Shown here in pieces: positions 35,451 to 43,730 of a DNA stretch of 64,000 bases (positions are counted from its first letter, which is position 1; the number at the start of each line of letters is the position of its first letter). Both the position numbers and the translations under genes were made by a program. Origin of the DNA: JADJNY01 sp046349615 (GTDB taxonomy: Bacteria; Planctomycetota; UBA1135; GCA-002686595); NCBI GenBank assembly GCA_046349615.1, contig JAXMBZ010000001.1:62001-126000 (forward strand), written 5' to 3'. The notes below the pieces were generated by a model, which saw nothing but the letters and a program-made list of their open reading frames with translations, did not search any database and had not been told where the DNA came from.

Positions 35451-36445
35451 AGCGGCGGACGAAGCTCGCGATCGCTTGTGGAGCCGCGCTCGCCGCGTGC
35501 AGTCCTCCGTCCGCGCCGAACGCGGCGGCCTCGAACGCGAACGCAGCGCCGGTCGCGAACGCGAATGCGAACGCCGCGCAGCCCATGAACGCGAGCGGCG
35601 CGCAAGCGGCGAACGACGCGCGAGCCGCGAACGCGAACGGCGCGCAGCCCGCCGTGGGCGCGAGCCCGGCGCCCACCGCCGGAGCGAACGGCGCGGGAAA
35701 GACCGCGGCACAGACGCCCGCCGCGAAGCCCGATGCGCCGCGCGTGCCCGTCGTCGACGGCTTCGAGATCGTCAACACCTTCGCGCACGACGCGAGCTCG
35801 TTCACGCAAGGCCTCGTCTTCGACGGCGGGCGCTTGATCGAGAGCCAAGGCCAGTACGGCGAGTCGAGCCTGCGCCTCGTCGAGCTCGAGTCGGGAAAGG
35901 TGCTGAAGCGCGTGCCGCTCGAGGCGACGTACTTCGCGGAGGGTTGCGCCGTGCTCGGCGGGCTCGTGTACCAGCTCACCTGGCGCGAGGGAGTCGTGTT
36001 CGTCTACGACGCGCGCGAACTGCGGCCTGTCGGCTCGTTCCAACTCGCAGGCGAAGGGTGGGGGATCACGACGGACGGCACGAGCTTGATCGTGTCCGAC
36101 GGTACGGACGTGCTGCGCTTCCTCGACCCGAAGACGCACGCCGTGACGAAGAAGCTCTCCGTGCGCTTCGCCGGCCGCGCGCTCACGCAGTTGAACGAGC
36201 TCGAGTGGATCGACGGCGAACTGTGGGCCAACGTGTGGCACACCGAGTCGATCGTGCGCATCGATCCGAAGACGGGCGAGGTGACGAGCACGCTCGACCT
36301 GCGCGGACTCCTCCCGATGAAGGAGCGCAAGGACGCGGAGAGCGTGCTCAACGGGATCGCCTGGGATCCCGCGAAGAAGCGCCTTTTCGTCACCGGCAAG
36401 AACTGGCCGAAGCTGTTCGAGATCCGCGTCAAGCACCGCTCGTGA
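35447..36445 (+). CDS. Glutaminyl-peptide cyclotransferase (beta-propeller, QC type), lipoprotein
   Basis: 332 residues from MKRRTKLAIACGAALAAC, a lipoprotein signal with Cys18. Residues 20-95 are an Asn/Ala-rich low-complexity linker. The catalytic domain is the plant/bacterial five-bladed propeller type: IVNTFAHDASSFTQGLVFDGGRLIESQGQYGESSLRLVELESGKVL, EGCAVLGGLVYQLTWREG, FAGRALTQLNELEWIDGELWANVWHTESIVRIDPKTG, DAESVLNGIAWDPAKKRLFVTGKNWPKLFEI. It turns N-terminal Gln of exported peptides into pyroglutamate. Coupled to the zinc-ribbon gene by the ATGA overlap. Confidence 0.92.
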   Translation: MKRRTKLAIACGAALAACSPPSAPNAAASNANAAPVANANANAAQPMNASGAQAANDARAANANGAQPAVGASPAPTAGANGAGKTAAQTPAAKPDAPRVPVVDGFEIVNTFAHDASSFTQGLVFDGGRLIESQGQYGESSLRLVELESGKVLKRVPLEATYFAEGCAVLGGLVYQLTWREGVVFVYDARELRPVGSFQLAGEGWGITTDGTSLIVSDGTDVLRFLDPKTHAVTKKLSVRFAGRALTQLNELEWIDGELWANVWHTESIVRIDPKTGEVTSTLDLRGLLPMKERKDAESVLNGIAWDPAKKRLFVTGKNWPKLFEIRVKHRS

Positions 36446-36511
36446 CGGCGTGAACGGCTCCCGCGTCGCGCTCCATGGCCGAGAGCCGTCCACGCGGATA
36501 CCCTCTCGCGG

Positions 36512-37018
36512 ATGAACACGGAGATCGCGTCCGAGGAATCCCGCGCCGACGGCGCCGCGCACGCGCCGCGAGCGGTCGAGCCGATGGTGCTCAAGGCCGC
36601 GGGCAGCACGCACGTCGTCGTGCTCGTGTTCTCCCTGCTGCCGTTCATCTTCGGACTCGCGCCGCAGGTGCTCGGCGGCGGCATCGTGCCCGAGTTCCTC
36701 GTGATCGGCGCGTTCGTCGCGTTCTTCGGGATCGTGTGGGTGCGCTCGTTCCGCATCGAGCTCACGCCGACGGAGTTCCGCTACCGCTCGCTCTTCGGCC
36801 GCTCGCGCGCGCTCGCTTACGACGCGATCGCGAACGCGCGGATCCAGGTCGGCGTGCGCGAATACAGCGACCGTTTCCGCCCGAACTACCGCCTCGTCGT
36901 GACGCCGAGGGCCGCGAACGAGCGCCCGATCGTCGTCAACCTCAAGGTGTTCGCGTTCGAGCCGTTGAAGCAGGTCTGCGCGGCCGTCGACGCGGAGCTC
37001 GACGAAGGCGTCGCGTGA
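36512..37018 (+). CDS. Small membrane protein with bacterial PH-like domain
   Basis: 168 residues. An N-terminal polar stretch is followed by two TM helices (HVVVLVFSLLPFIFGLAPQVL, EFLVIGAFVAFFGIVWVRSF). A C-terminal beta-rich part, FRIELTPTEFRYRSLFGRSRALAYDAIANARIQVG, resembles the bacterial PH (DUF304-type) domains. Function unknown. It lies 20 bp before the exporter gene and could be cotranscribed. Confidence 0.65.
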   Translation: MNTEIASEESRADGAAHAPRAVEPMVLKAAGSTHVVVLVFSLLPFIFGLAPQVLGGGIVPEFLVIGAFVAFFGIVWVRSFRIELTPTEFRYRSLFGRSRALAYDAIANARIQVGVREYSDRFRPNYRLVVTPRAANERPIVVNLKVFAFEPLKQVCAAVDAELDEGVA

Positions 37019-37037
37019 GCGCCCGGCGGCGCGAGCG

Positions 37038-38339
37038 ATGAGCGCGATGTCGCTGGACGACTCGACGAGCGTGCGATCGGACGTCGTGCTCGACGACGAG
37101 GCGCGCGCGGAGGCGATCGAGTTCGTGCTCGGCCTCGGGCGCGCGCTCCACGGCTACGGTGCGTCCGCGCCGGACGTCGAGCACGCGATGGAGCAGAGCT
37201 CGCGCGCGCTCGGACTCCACGGCGAGTTCTTCGCGACGCCGACGTCCATCTTCGCGACGTTCCACCGCGGGAAGAGCGCCGCGCACGATTCGACGACGCA
37301 CCTGATGCGCGTCGAGCCGGGCTCCGCCGACCTCGGACGCCGCGCGCGCGTCGACGAGGTGATCGAGGACGTGCACCGCGGCCGTCTCGCGGCGCACGAA
37401 GGCCGCATCCTGCTCGCGGCGATCCAGAGCGACCCCGCTCCGTACCCGCGCTGGCTCGTGATCGCGTGCTCCGCGCTGATCTCGGCCTCCGCCGCGCGCT
37501 TCTTCGACCTCGCGCCGATGGAGATCGTCGTCGCGGGCGTCGTCGGGCTCGTCGTCGAGCTCCTGCAGCTCGCGAGCCGCGGATCCCGCCGCGTGAAGCG
37601 CGTGCAACTGCTCGCGTCGTCGTTCCTCGCCGCCGCGCTCGTGTCGTTGTGGGCCGGCCTGCGCGGCGCGCCGACGCCGTTCCAAGTGATCGTCGCGGGC
37701 CTGATCACGCTCCTCCCCGGTCTCCGCCTGACGACCGCGATGAGCGAGCTCGCGCTCGACCACCTCGCCGCGGGCACCGCGCGCTTCCTCGGCTCGATGA
37801 TGACGCTGATCGCGCTGCTCTTCGGCGCCGCGCTCGGCGTCCAACTCGGCGCGCTCTTCCCCGACACCGTCTCGCTCGCCGAACTCGCCGCCGAGCGCAG
37901 CGAGATGCCGCCGTGGACCCTCTACGCCGCGCTCGCGATCGCGCCGCCGTGCTTCGGCGTCCTCTTCCGCGCCCTGCCGCGCGACCTCCCCTGGATCCTC
38001 ACCTCCTGCGTCCTCGCGTTCGTCGGAGCACGAGTCGGTGCCGACCTGCTCGGCAACGGCTTCGAAGCCGCGCTCGGCGGCTTGCTCGTCGGCCTCGCGA
38101 GCAACCTCTACGCGCGCACGCTGAACCGCCCCGCCGCCACCACGCTCCTCCCCGGCATCCTCCTGCTCGTCCCCGGCAGCATCGGCTTCAAAAGCCTCTT
38201 CAACCTCCTCGAACGCGACGTGATCACCGGCATCGAAACCGCCTTCCAAGTCGCCACCGTCGGCATGTCCATCGTCGGCGGCCTCTTCGTCGCGAACGTG
38301 ATCATCCGCCCGCGCCGCCTCGACCGCGCCGGCGCCTAA
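37038..38339 (+). CDS. Threonine/serine exporter family protein (fused YjjP-YjjB, ThrE-like)
   Basis: 433 residues. The N-terminal cytosolic domain (about 20-135) has the ThrE signature: FVLGLGRALHGYGASAPDVEHAMEQSSRALGLHGEFFATPTSIFATF and RLAAHEGRILLAAI. It is followed by a first 5-TM block with LLPGLRLTTAMSELALDHLAAGTARFLGSMM and a second YjjB-like block with LLPGILLLVPGSIGFKSLFNLL. Single-chain fusions of this kind export small neutral amino acids. The last codon is 11 bp before copy 3 of the hairpin element. Confidence 0.88.
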   Translation: MSAMSLDDSTSVRSDVVLDDEARAEAIEFVLGLGRALHGYGASAPDVEHAMEQSSRALGLHGEFFATPTSIFATFHRGKSAAHDSTTHLMRVEPGSADLGRRARVDEVIEDVHRGRLAAHEGRILLAAIQSDPAPYPRWLVIACSALISASAARFFDLAPMEIVVAGVVGLVVELLQLASRGSRRVKRVQLLASSFLAAALVSLWAGLRGAPTPFQVIVAGLITLLPGLRLTTAMSELALDHLAAGTARFLGSMMTLIALLFGAALGVQLGALFPDTVSLAELAAERSEMPPWTLYAALAIAPPCFGVLFRALPRDLPWILTSCVLAFVGARVGADLLGNGFEAALGGLLVGLASNLYARTLNRPAATTLLPGILLLVPGSIGFKSLFNLLERDVITGIETAFQVATVGMSIVGGLFVANVIIRPRRLDRAGA

Positions 38340-38350
38340 TCTCTCCAAAT

Positions 38351-38478
38351 AGAACTCCGCGCTCGATCAGGCCGGTTCCTCCGGCCTGATCGAGTGCGGA
38401 GTCTGGAATGCGAAGCATCCAAATGTGCGCCTTTGCTTCCAGTCTCCGTTGCTGCTCACCCGCCTCCCGCGCTCCCGA
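38351..38478 (-). repeat. Dispersed 128-bp hairpin element, copy 3 (inverted)
   Basis: Reverse orientation relative to copies 1, 2 and 4. The inverted repeat occupies 38354-38402 (22-base arms, loop TTCCT on this strand) and has one G-T instead of G-C pair. The conserved block follows, ending CGCCTCCCGCGCTCCCGA. The hairpin side begins 12 bp after the exporter stop. The far side overlaps the 3' end of the minus-strand gene 38456-38914. Confidence 0.9.
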
Positions 38479-38914
38479 TCGACGCAAGAACCTCCGCCTT
38501 CCTCCTCCTCGCCCAATCCTCCCCGCGCCCAATCTCCTCCAACCCCCGCTCAAACCTCTCTCTCACTTCCAGGGCGTACCCCGCCCTGTCGAACCCGTTC
38601 TCCTTCCGAAACGCCTTGAGGAAGTGATTCCGCTCCCGATCGAACGCATCCTGCTCCTCGATCCACGCGCGCATCACCTCACGAATCCGCGCGAGCTCCG
38701 CGTCGCCCAATTCACCCGTCCACAACCGCCCAAACAACTCCCTTCCCTTCGCATCGAGCTCGAGCACCACCGCCGCCCGCTCCCCGAGCCCGCACTGCCC
38801 AACCTTCGGCGCCGCGCCCTGCTTGAACAGCGTCGTCACCGCCTGCGCCGCCCGCGAGCGATACACCGCCTCCCGCAGGAACTCCTCCGCCCATTGAACT
38901 CGTGCTTCATCCAT
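38456..38914 (-). CDS. Small helical protein of unknown function whose 3' end lies in a repeat element
   Basis: 152 residues from MDEARVQWAEEFLREAV. Charged and mainly helical: RAAQAVTTLFKQGAAPKVG, WTGELGDAELARIREVMRAWIEEQDAFDRERNHFLKAF, RERFERGLEEIGRGEDWARRRKAEVLASIG. No family recognised. The last eight or so codons (ending IGSAGGG and the stop) are supplied by copy 3 of the dispersed hairpin element. Probably cytosolic. Confidence 0.6.
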   Translation of the reverse strand: MDEARVQWAEEFLREAVYRSRAAQAVTTLFKQGAAPKVGQCGLGERAAVVLELDAKGRELFGRLWTGELGDAELARIREVMRAWIEEQDAFDRERNHFLKAFRKENGFDRAGYALEVRERFERGLEEIGRGEDWARRRKAEVLASIGSAGGG

Positions 38915-38988
38915 CGGAACACTCCCCACCAACGCACGCGCCCGCCCCGAACGCTCGGCAGCGGGCGCGCGACACGGTCGAGCTCGAC

Positions 38989-39399
38989 TCAGCAGTACTG
39001 ATCGAACGCCTCCGTCAGCGACCGCGCGATCGTCGCCGGGTCCTTCCCTTCGATGTCCTGGCGCTGGAGCATCTTCACGAGCTTCCCGTCCTTCATCAGC
39101 GCGATCTGCGGCGAGCTCGGCCGGTACGGCCTGAAGAACTCGCGCGCCTTCTCGACCGCCGGACCGTCCATGCCCGCGAACACCGTGAAGAGGTTCTCGG
39201 GCTTCTTCTTGTTCAAGAGCGAGAGCTTCAGGCCGGGCCGAGCTCCGCCCGCCGCGCAACCGCAGACCGAGTTCACGAAGATCAACGTCGTGCCGGGCTT
39301 CTGCACGGCGGACTCGACCTCCTGCGGCGTCTTGAGCTCCTTCACGCCGAGCCGGGTGACTTCTTCGCGCATGGGCTGGACGAGATCGGGGTCGTACAT
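38989..39399 (-). CDS. brxA: Bacilliredoxin (BrxA/BrxB, YphP/YqiW family)
   Basis: 136 residues, full length for the family (about 140). MYDPDLVQPMREEVTRLGVKELKT is the family N-terminus. The redox site is NSVCGCAAGGARPG (CGC), followed by FAGMDGPAVEKAREFFRPYRPSSPQIALMKDGKLV. Bacilliredoxins remove bacillithiol (or a comparable low-molecular-weight thiol) from protein mixed disulfides. It is divergent from the thioredoxin-like gene at 39690, giving a small thiol-redox block. Whether it is BrxA or BrxB cannot be decided. Confidence 0.9.
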   Translation of the reverse strand: MYDPDLVQPMREEVTRLGVKELKTPQEVESAVQKPGTTLIFVNSVCGCAAGGARPGLKLSLLNKKKPENLFTVFAGMDGPAVEKAREFFRPYRPSSPQIALMKDGKLVKMLQRQDIEGKDPATIARSLTEAFDQYC

Positions 39400-39689
39400 G
39401 GGGATCGTGGTGTGGGGTCGCGGGTACGGCTCCCGGAGCGTCGCGGGCTCGAAGCGAGTCCGGCCGGGAGCGGGGGCGAGATTCTAGCGGTCGCGTCCGC
39501 CGCGGTGGAGCGCGCGGAGCTCGCGCGTTGGCAACCCGCGTAGGAAGTGTGTGTCCACGGGCGAAGGGGGCGGTTCGCGGCCGTGCTCGGGCCCTCTCCT
39601 CACGGAACCGTGCCTCCGGTTACCGTGAATCCGCTCGCGCTCGGTCGCGCGAGCTTGGAACCAAGCCGCTTCGGCGGCAGGAGAACGAC
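39400..39689. other. Divergent intergenic region, 290 bp
   Basis: No gene seen. It separates the bacilliredoxin and thioredoxin-like genes and must contain both promoters. The only notable items are a weak imperfect inverted repeat around 39602-39625 (CGGAACCGTG/CGGTTACCG) and the CAGGAGA ribosome-binding stretch at its right end. Confidence 0.5.
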
Positions 39690-40832
39690 GTGAAGAAGAA
39701 CGCATGGTGGCTGCGTTCGACCTTCGCGGTGCTCGCGCTGGGGTTCGTCCCCGCCGCGGCCGCGGGGCAGCAGCCCAAGGACACGCAAGCGCCGGCGAAG
39801 GAAGCGCCAGCGAAACCGGACGAGCACGCGAAGAAGCTCGACGAGCTCATGCAGCGCCTCGAGAAGGCGCGCAAGGAGTTCGAGGCGAAGGCAGCGGCTC
39901 TCAAGGACGACGAGGCCGCGCTCGAGAAGCTCTACAAGGAAGGTCAGCCCGACAAGGCGTTCCTCGCCGAGTTCCAAGAGCTCGCGAAGGCCGCGAAGGG
40001 CACCGAGACGGCCGCGAAGGCGCTCGTGCAGGTCCTGTGGATCGGCGGGCAGGAGGACGAAGAGCTCGCGAAGGCGACGGTGACGACGCTCATCGACGAG
40101 CACATCGCATCGCCCGAGATCGCGGTGCTCGTCTTCCTCGCGCCGTACCTCCTCGGCGAGGAAGAAGGTCCGAAGGCGCTCGAGAAGATCAAGGCGAAGA
40201 ACACGACGAAGCCCGTGCTCGCAGCGCTCGCCTTCCAGGAAGTGCAGAAGCTCGAGCAGGAGAAGGGCGACACGGCACCCGGTGTCCGCGAGCTCTACAC
40301 GCGCCTCGCGAAGGACTTCAAGGACCTCCAGCTGCCGGGCGGAGGCAAGATGACCTACGGCGAGATCGCCGAGGGCCGACTCTACGTCCTCGACAACCTC
40401 GTCGTCGGCAAGACCGCGCCGGACTTCGAGACCGTCGACGAGAACGGCGTGAAGTGGAAGCTCTCCGACTACAAGGGCAAGGTCGTCGTCATCGACTTCT
40501 GGGGCGAATGGTGAGGCCCGTGCCGTGCGATGATTCCGCACGAACGGGAGCTCGTGGAGCGCCTCAAGAACGAACCTTTCGCCCTGCTCGGCATCAACAG
40601 CGACGGTGAAGCCGACGCGGTGAAGAAGATCCTCGCGAAGGAGAAGATCACCTGGCGACAGGCGATCGACGGCTCGACCAGTGGTCCACTCGCCACCCAG
40701 TGGCACGTGTCGGGCTGGCCGACGATCTACATCCTCGACGCGAAGGGCGTCATCCGGCATCGCGATCTGCGCGGCAAGGAAATGGAGAAGGCGATCGAGG
40801 CCCTGATCGCCGAGATCAAAGCCGCGAAGTGA
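39690..40832 (+). CDS. TlpA/ResA-like thioredoxin-domain selenoprotein candidate (in-frame UGA = Sec275, UGPC motif)
   Basis: The GTG at 39690, with CAGGAGA six bases upstream, starts a signal peptide (VKKNAWWLRSTFAVLALGFVPAAAAGQQ). A charged helical region (about 35-240) follows. The thioredoxin domain then begins GKTAPDFETVDENGVKWKLSDYKGKVVVIDFWGEW. The next codon is TGA (40512-40514), followed without frame change by GPCRAMIPHERELVERL and on to VSGWPTIYILDAKGVIRH (cis-Pro loop) and the C-terminus at 40832. TlpA-type proteins read WCGPC here, so the TGA sits at the first active-site cysteine. The 105 codons after it are intact and domain-complete. A SECIS-like hairpin follows directly. Read through, the protein is 380 residues and probably periplasmic. 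The alternative is a recent nonsense mutation or base-call error. Confidence 0.85.
40517..40548 (+). promoter_or_regulatory. SECIS-like hairpin immediately after the in-frame UGA
   Basis: The upper stem is CGTGCG (40524-40529) with CGCACG (40537-40542), closing a 7-base loop ATGATTC. The lower stem is CCCG (40517-40520) with CGGG (40545-40548), separated by an internal loop of 3 and 2 bases. The apical loop begins 15 bases after the UGA, at about the near end of the spacing known for bacterial SECIS elements read by SelB. The match rests on position and structure only. Confidence 0.6.
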
Positions 40833-40991
40833 ACGGAGCGTGAGAGCGCTCTCGACGACGAGGTCCGCGATCCACGGGGAGCGCGGACCTCGTGCGTTTC
40901 CGGCGCTTCCACGCCGTCGGCGGAGCGGTCCTACCCCCGATCACCCATGGCGCTGCGGGCCGCGCGAGCTACGGTCGAGTCGGAGGTCGCC

Positions 40992-42635
40992 ATGCATCTC
41001 ACCCTCGGTTCCCTCGTGCTCGTTCCCTTCCTCGCGCTCTCGTCCCGCGCCGTCGCCGCGGACTGGTACGTCGACGCCGCGCACGGCTCCGACGGAAACG
41101 GCGGAACGTCGACGCTCGACGCGTGGAAGACGATCCGCAAGGCCGTCGCGGCCGTCCCGCTGCACACCGGACAGATCCAGCGCGTGCACGTGGCGCCTGG
41201 ACTCTACGACGCGGCGAACGGCGAGACGTTTCCATATCTCTTGAGCGATCACGACGCCGTGCAGCTCGTCGGCGACGCGGGGCCGGCGCTGACGACGATC
41301 GACGCCGGCGGCGCGGGCAACGTGTTCGTCGCGATGCACATCGTGCATTCCGGCTACACGGGGCCCGACACGCTCGTCCGCGGCTTCACGCTGCGCAACG
41401 CGGGCACGGGCGTGCTCCTCGGCGCGAGCTACGGCTCGATCTACTTGTCGCTCGCCGACCTCGTGATCACGCAGATGAGCACCGCCGGCGTGACCGTGCA
41501 GTCGAGCGGTTCCTCGTTCTCGGGCGTGCCGCACATGACGCTTTCGCGCGTCGCGATCGATCACTGCGGGAGCGGGCTCGTCGTCACGAGCAACGCGATC
41601 CAAGCCGCGGGACCCGCGGAGGTGACCTTCGAGGACGGCGCGCTCGTCGACGCGGTCGGGCACGGGCTCGCGCTCACCGACTCCGGCGGCTCGGGGACGA
41701 TGGTCGTGCTGCGACGCGTGCGCGTCGCGGGCAACGGCGGCGACGGTGTGCGTCTGCATCAGGACGAGCCCGCGCTCTACCCGGGCGCCGCGCCGATGTG
41801 GACGATCGTCGAGGACTCGCTCGTCGCGCGCAACGCCGGCGCGGGCGTGCGTACCGAGTACTCGGGCACCTTCCTGCGACCGACCGCGATCGACACGACG
41901 CTCCAGCGCTGCACCGTCGTCGACAACGCGGGCGTCGGCGTCGATCAGTTCTTCGCGACGGGCGGCGGCGCGTTCCAGACGATGCTCGGCGGCACGATCG
42001 TGTTCGGCAACGGCGACGACGTGCGCGAGAACCCCACGCTGCCCGCGTTCCAGTTCGTGAGCTACGGCGACGTCGGCGACGGCGACTTCGCGGGCTCGAA
42101 CGGCAACCTCGCGGTCGATCCGCTCTTCCGCGACCGCGTCGCGGGCGACTACCGCCTCGCGTGGGGCAGTCCGTGCATCGAGGCCGGCGATCCGGCGACG
42201 ATGGGCGGCACGGCCGATCTCCTCGGCGTGAAGCGATCCGTCGACGGCGACCTCGACGCGCAGGAGCGCGCGGACATCGGCGCGTTCGAGTTCGCGCCGC
42301 TCGAGCTCGGGGGGCCCGTGCGCGTCGGCGGGAGCGCGGACCTCGCGCTGTGGGGGCCGAGCGGCGGGCGCGCGATCCTCTACTTCTCGCGCGGCGAGCC
42401 GATGGCGACGCCGAACGTCACGTTCTTCGGCGACTTCGACCTGAACCCGACCGCGTTCCGCAACTTCGGACGCAGCCTCGTCGCACAGGGCCCGCCCGTG
42501 CATCGACCGTTCGCGATCCCGAACGATCCGGCGTTCGCGGGGATGACGTTCAGCTTCCAGGCGCTCACGTCGTCGACCGTCGCGAACCCGATCGCCGCGT
42601 ACACGAACCCGATCACCTTCACCGTGCTGCCGTAG
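40992..42635 (+). CDS. Secreted right-handed parallel beta-helix protein
   Basis: 547 residues from MHLTLGSLVLVPFLALSSRAVAADWYVDAAHGSDGNGG; GGAGG lies five bases before the ATG, which favours it over the upstream in-frame start. Signal peptide ends near AVAA. The DxxxGxDxNxGT-type opening, WKTIRKAVAAVP, and rungs such as LVRGFTLRNAGTGVLLG, LADLVITQMSTAGVTVQSSG and VEDSLVARNAGAGVRTE are typical of pectate-lyase-like beta-helices. It then has YRLAWGSPCIEAGDP, DIGAFEFAP and a C-terminal all-beta module of about 100 residues. Extracellular; could bind or cleave polysaccharide, but no catalytic residues are assigned. Confidence 0.85.
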   Translation: MHLTLGSLVLVPFLALSSRAVAADWYVDAAHGSDGNGGTSTLDAWKTIRKAVAAVPLHTGQIQRVHVAPGLYDAANGETFPYLLSDHDAVQLVGDAGPALTTIDAGGAGNVFVAMHIVHSGYTGPDTLVRGFTLRNAGTGVLLGASYGSIYLSLADLVITQMSTAGVTVQSSGSSFSGVPHMTLSRVAIDHCGSGLVVTSNAIQAAGPAEVTFEDGALVDAVGHGLALTDSGGSGTMVVLRRVRVAGNGGDGVRLHQDEPALYPGAAPMWTIVEDSLVARNAGAGVRTEYSGTFLRPTAIDTTLQRCTVVDNAGVGVDQFFATGGGAFQTMLGGTIVFGNGDDVRENPTLPAFQFVSYGDVGDGDFAGSNGNLAVDPLFRDRVAGDYRLAWGSPCIEAGDPATMGGTADLLGVKRSVDGDLDAQERADIGAFEFAPLELGGPVRVGGSADLALWGPSGGRAILYFSRGEPMATPNVTFFGDFDLNPTAFRNFGRSLVAQGPPVHRPFAIPNDPAFAGMTFSFQALTSSTVANPIAAYTNPITFTVLP

Positions 42636-42727
42636 CGAGCGGCGTGATCCGCGCCGAGAACGAGCGATAGCACGCCGACGGAAGCGAAGTGCGCGTGCGA
42701 CCGATCGGCCCGTTCATCGGAGCCGCG

Positions 42728-43723
42728 TCACGGCGTGCGCGCGGGGCGCGGCTTCAGGCCGAGCTGCTCGAGGCTCGCCTCGCCGCCGGGCTTGTTGAGC
42801 TCCCAGTACTTCAACCGCGCGCTCGCGACAAGGTCGGCGGAGAGGCCTTGGTCGTTCTCGAAGTGCACGACGCGGCGCGGTTCGCCGCGATCGACGAGGA
42901 ACGTCCAGCGCGTCGTCTTCGGGAGCGGCTTGCCGAAGCGCGGCTTCACTCCGTCGTCCGCGCGCGTGATCGTCGCGACGAACGCTTCGCAGTCGAACGA
43001 GCCCGCGCTCGTCGCGCGCGCGACGAACGCCTTCTCGCGCTTCAAGACGGCCGAGTCCCACGCGAGCGCGACGTGCGCGAGGCGCGTCGTCGCGAGCGAG
43101 CGCAGGAGCGGCACCGTGCGCTCCTCGCCGGGCGCGAGCTCCGGCCCTGCGAGCCCGCGCGCCCAGAGCAGGAGCGCGTCCTCCGCGAAACCGTCCTTCG
43201 CGTTCGGGAGCTCGTCCTTCTGATCGCCTTCGCCTTCGAAGTAGCTGTGGAGCTCGTGCACGAGCTCACCACCGCGCGCGTCGACCTGCATCCAGGAGTG
43301 ACCGCACCATTCCTGCGCGCTGAACGTCTCCTTCAAGAGCGCGCCCGCGGGATTCCCGCGGTGTTCGACGAGCGAGACGAACGCGCTCGTCATCAGGTTG
43401 TAGTCGTACACGCCCGTCGCGAAGTCCTCGACGAGGTTGAGCTTGAGCACGGGCAGGTCCTTGCCGTCCTTGCGGTCCGTGCCTTCGCGCTTCACGTGCG
43501 TGTCGGCGTCGAAGTTCTCCGTCACGACGATCGCGACCGCGGTGCCCTTGCGCGGCTCGCCGTAGCGTGGATAGACGAGGTCGTAGGTCGAGAGCTCCGC
43601 CTGTCCGTCGCCCCACGTCTTCCAGAACGCGTCGCCGTAGGAGCGGCCCGCCGGCGCGGGATCGAGCGACACGCACGCGGCCGAGGTGAGAGCGATCACG
43701 AACGCAGGCAGGGTCGAGAGCAT
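42728..43723 (-). CDS. Lipoprotein of unknown function
   Basis: 331 residues from MLSTLPAFVIALTSAAC (lipidated Cys17). The mature part contains SYGDAFWKTWGDGQAELSTYDLVYPRYGEPRKGTAVAIVVTENF, WCGHSWMQVDARGGELVHELHSYFEGEGD and a C-terminal VHFENDQGLSADLVASARLKYWELN. No domain is named here with confidence. It follows the CxxC protein gene by only 7 bp, so the two probably form an operon. It converges on the beta-helix gene, 92 bp away. Confidence 0.75.
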   Translation of the reverse strand: MLSTLPAFVIALTSAACVSLDPAPAGRSYGDAFWKTWGDGQAELSTYDLVYPRYGEPRKGTAVAIVVTENFDADTHVKREGTDRKDGKDLPVLKLNLVEDFATGVYDYNLMTSAFVSLVEHRGNPAGALLKETFSAQEWCGHSWMQVDARGGELVHELHSYFEGEGDQKDELPNAKDGFAEDALLLWARGLAGPELAPGEERTVPLLRSLATTRLAHVALAWDSAVLKREKAFVARATSAGSFDCEAFVATITRADDGVKPRFGKPLPKTTRWTFLVDRGEPRRVVHFENDQGLSADLVASARLKYWELNKPGGEASLEQLGLKPRPARTP

Positions 43724-43730
43724 CACGTCC

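Noticed and set aside
39690..40514. Reading the thioredoxin-like gene as a truncated pseudogene ending at TGA 40512
   Set aside because: The sequence after the TGA is in frame, intact and contains the rest of the thioredoxin fold including the cis-Pro loop; the TGA coincides with the catalytic Cys codon and is followed by a SECIS-like hairpin.
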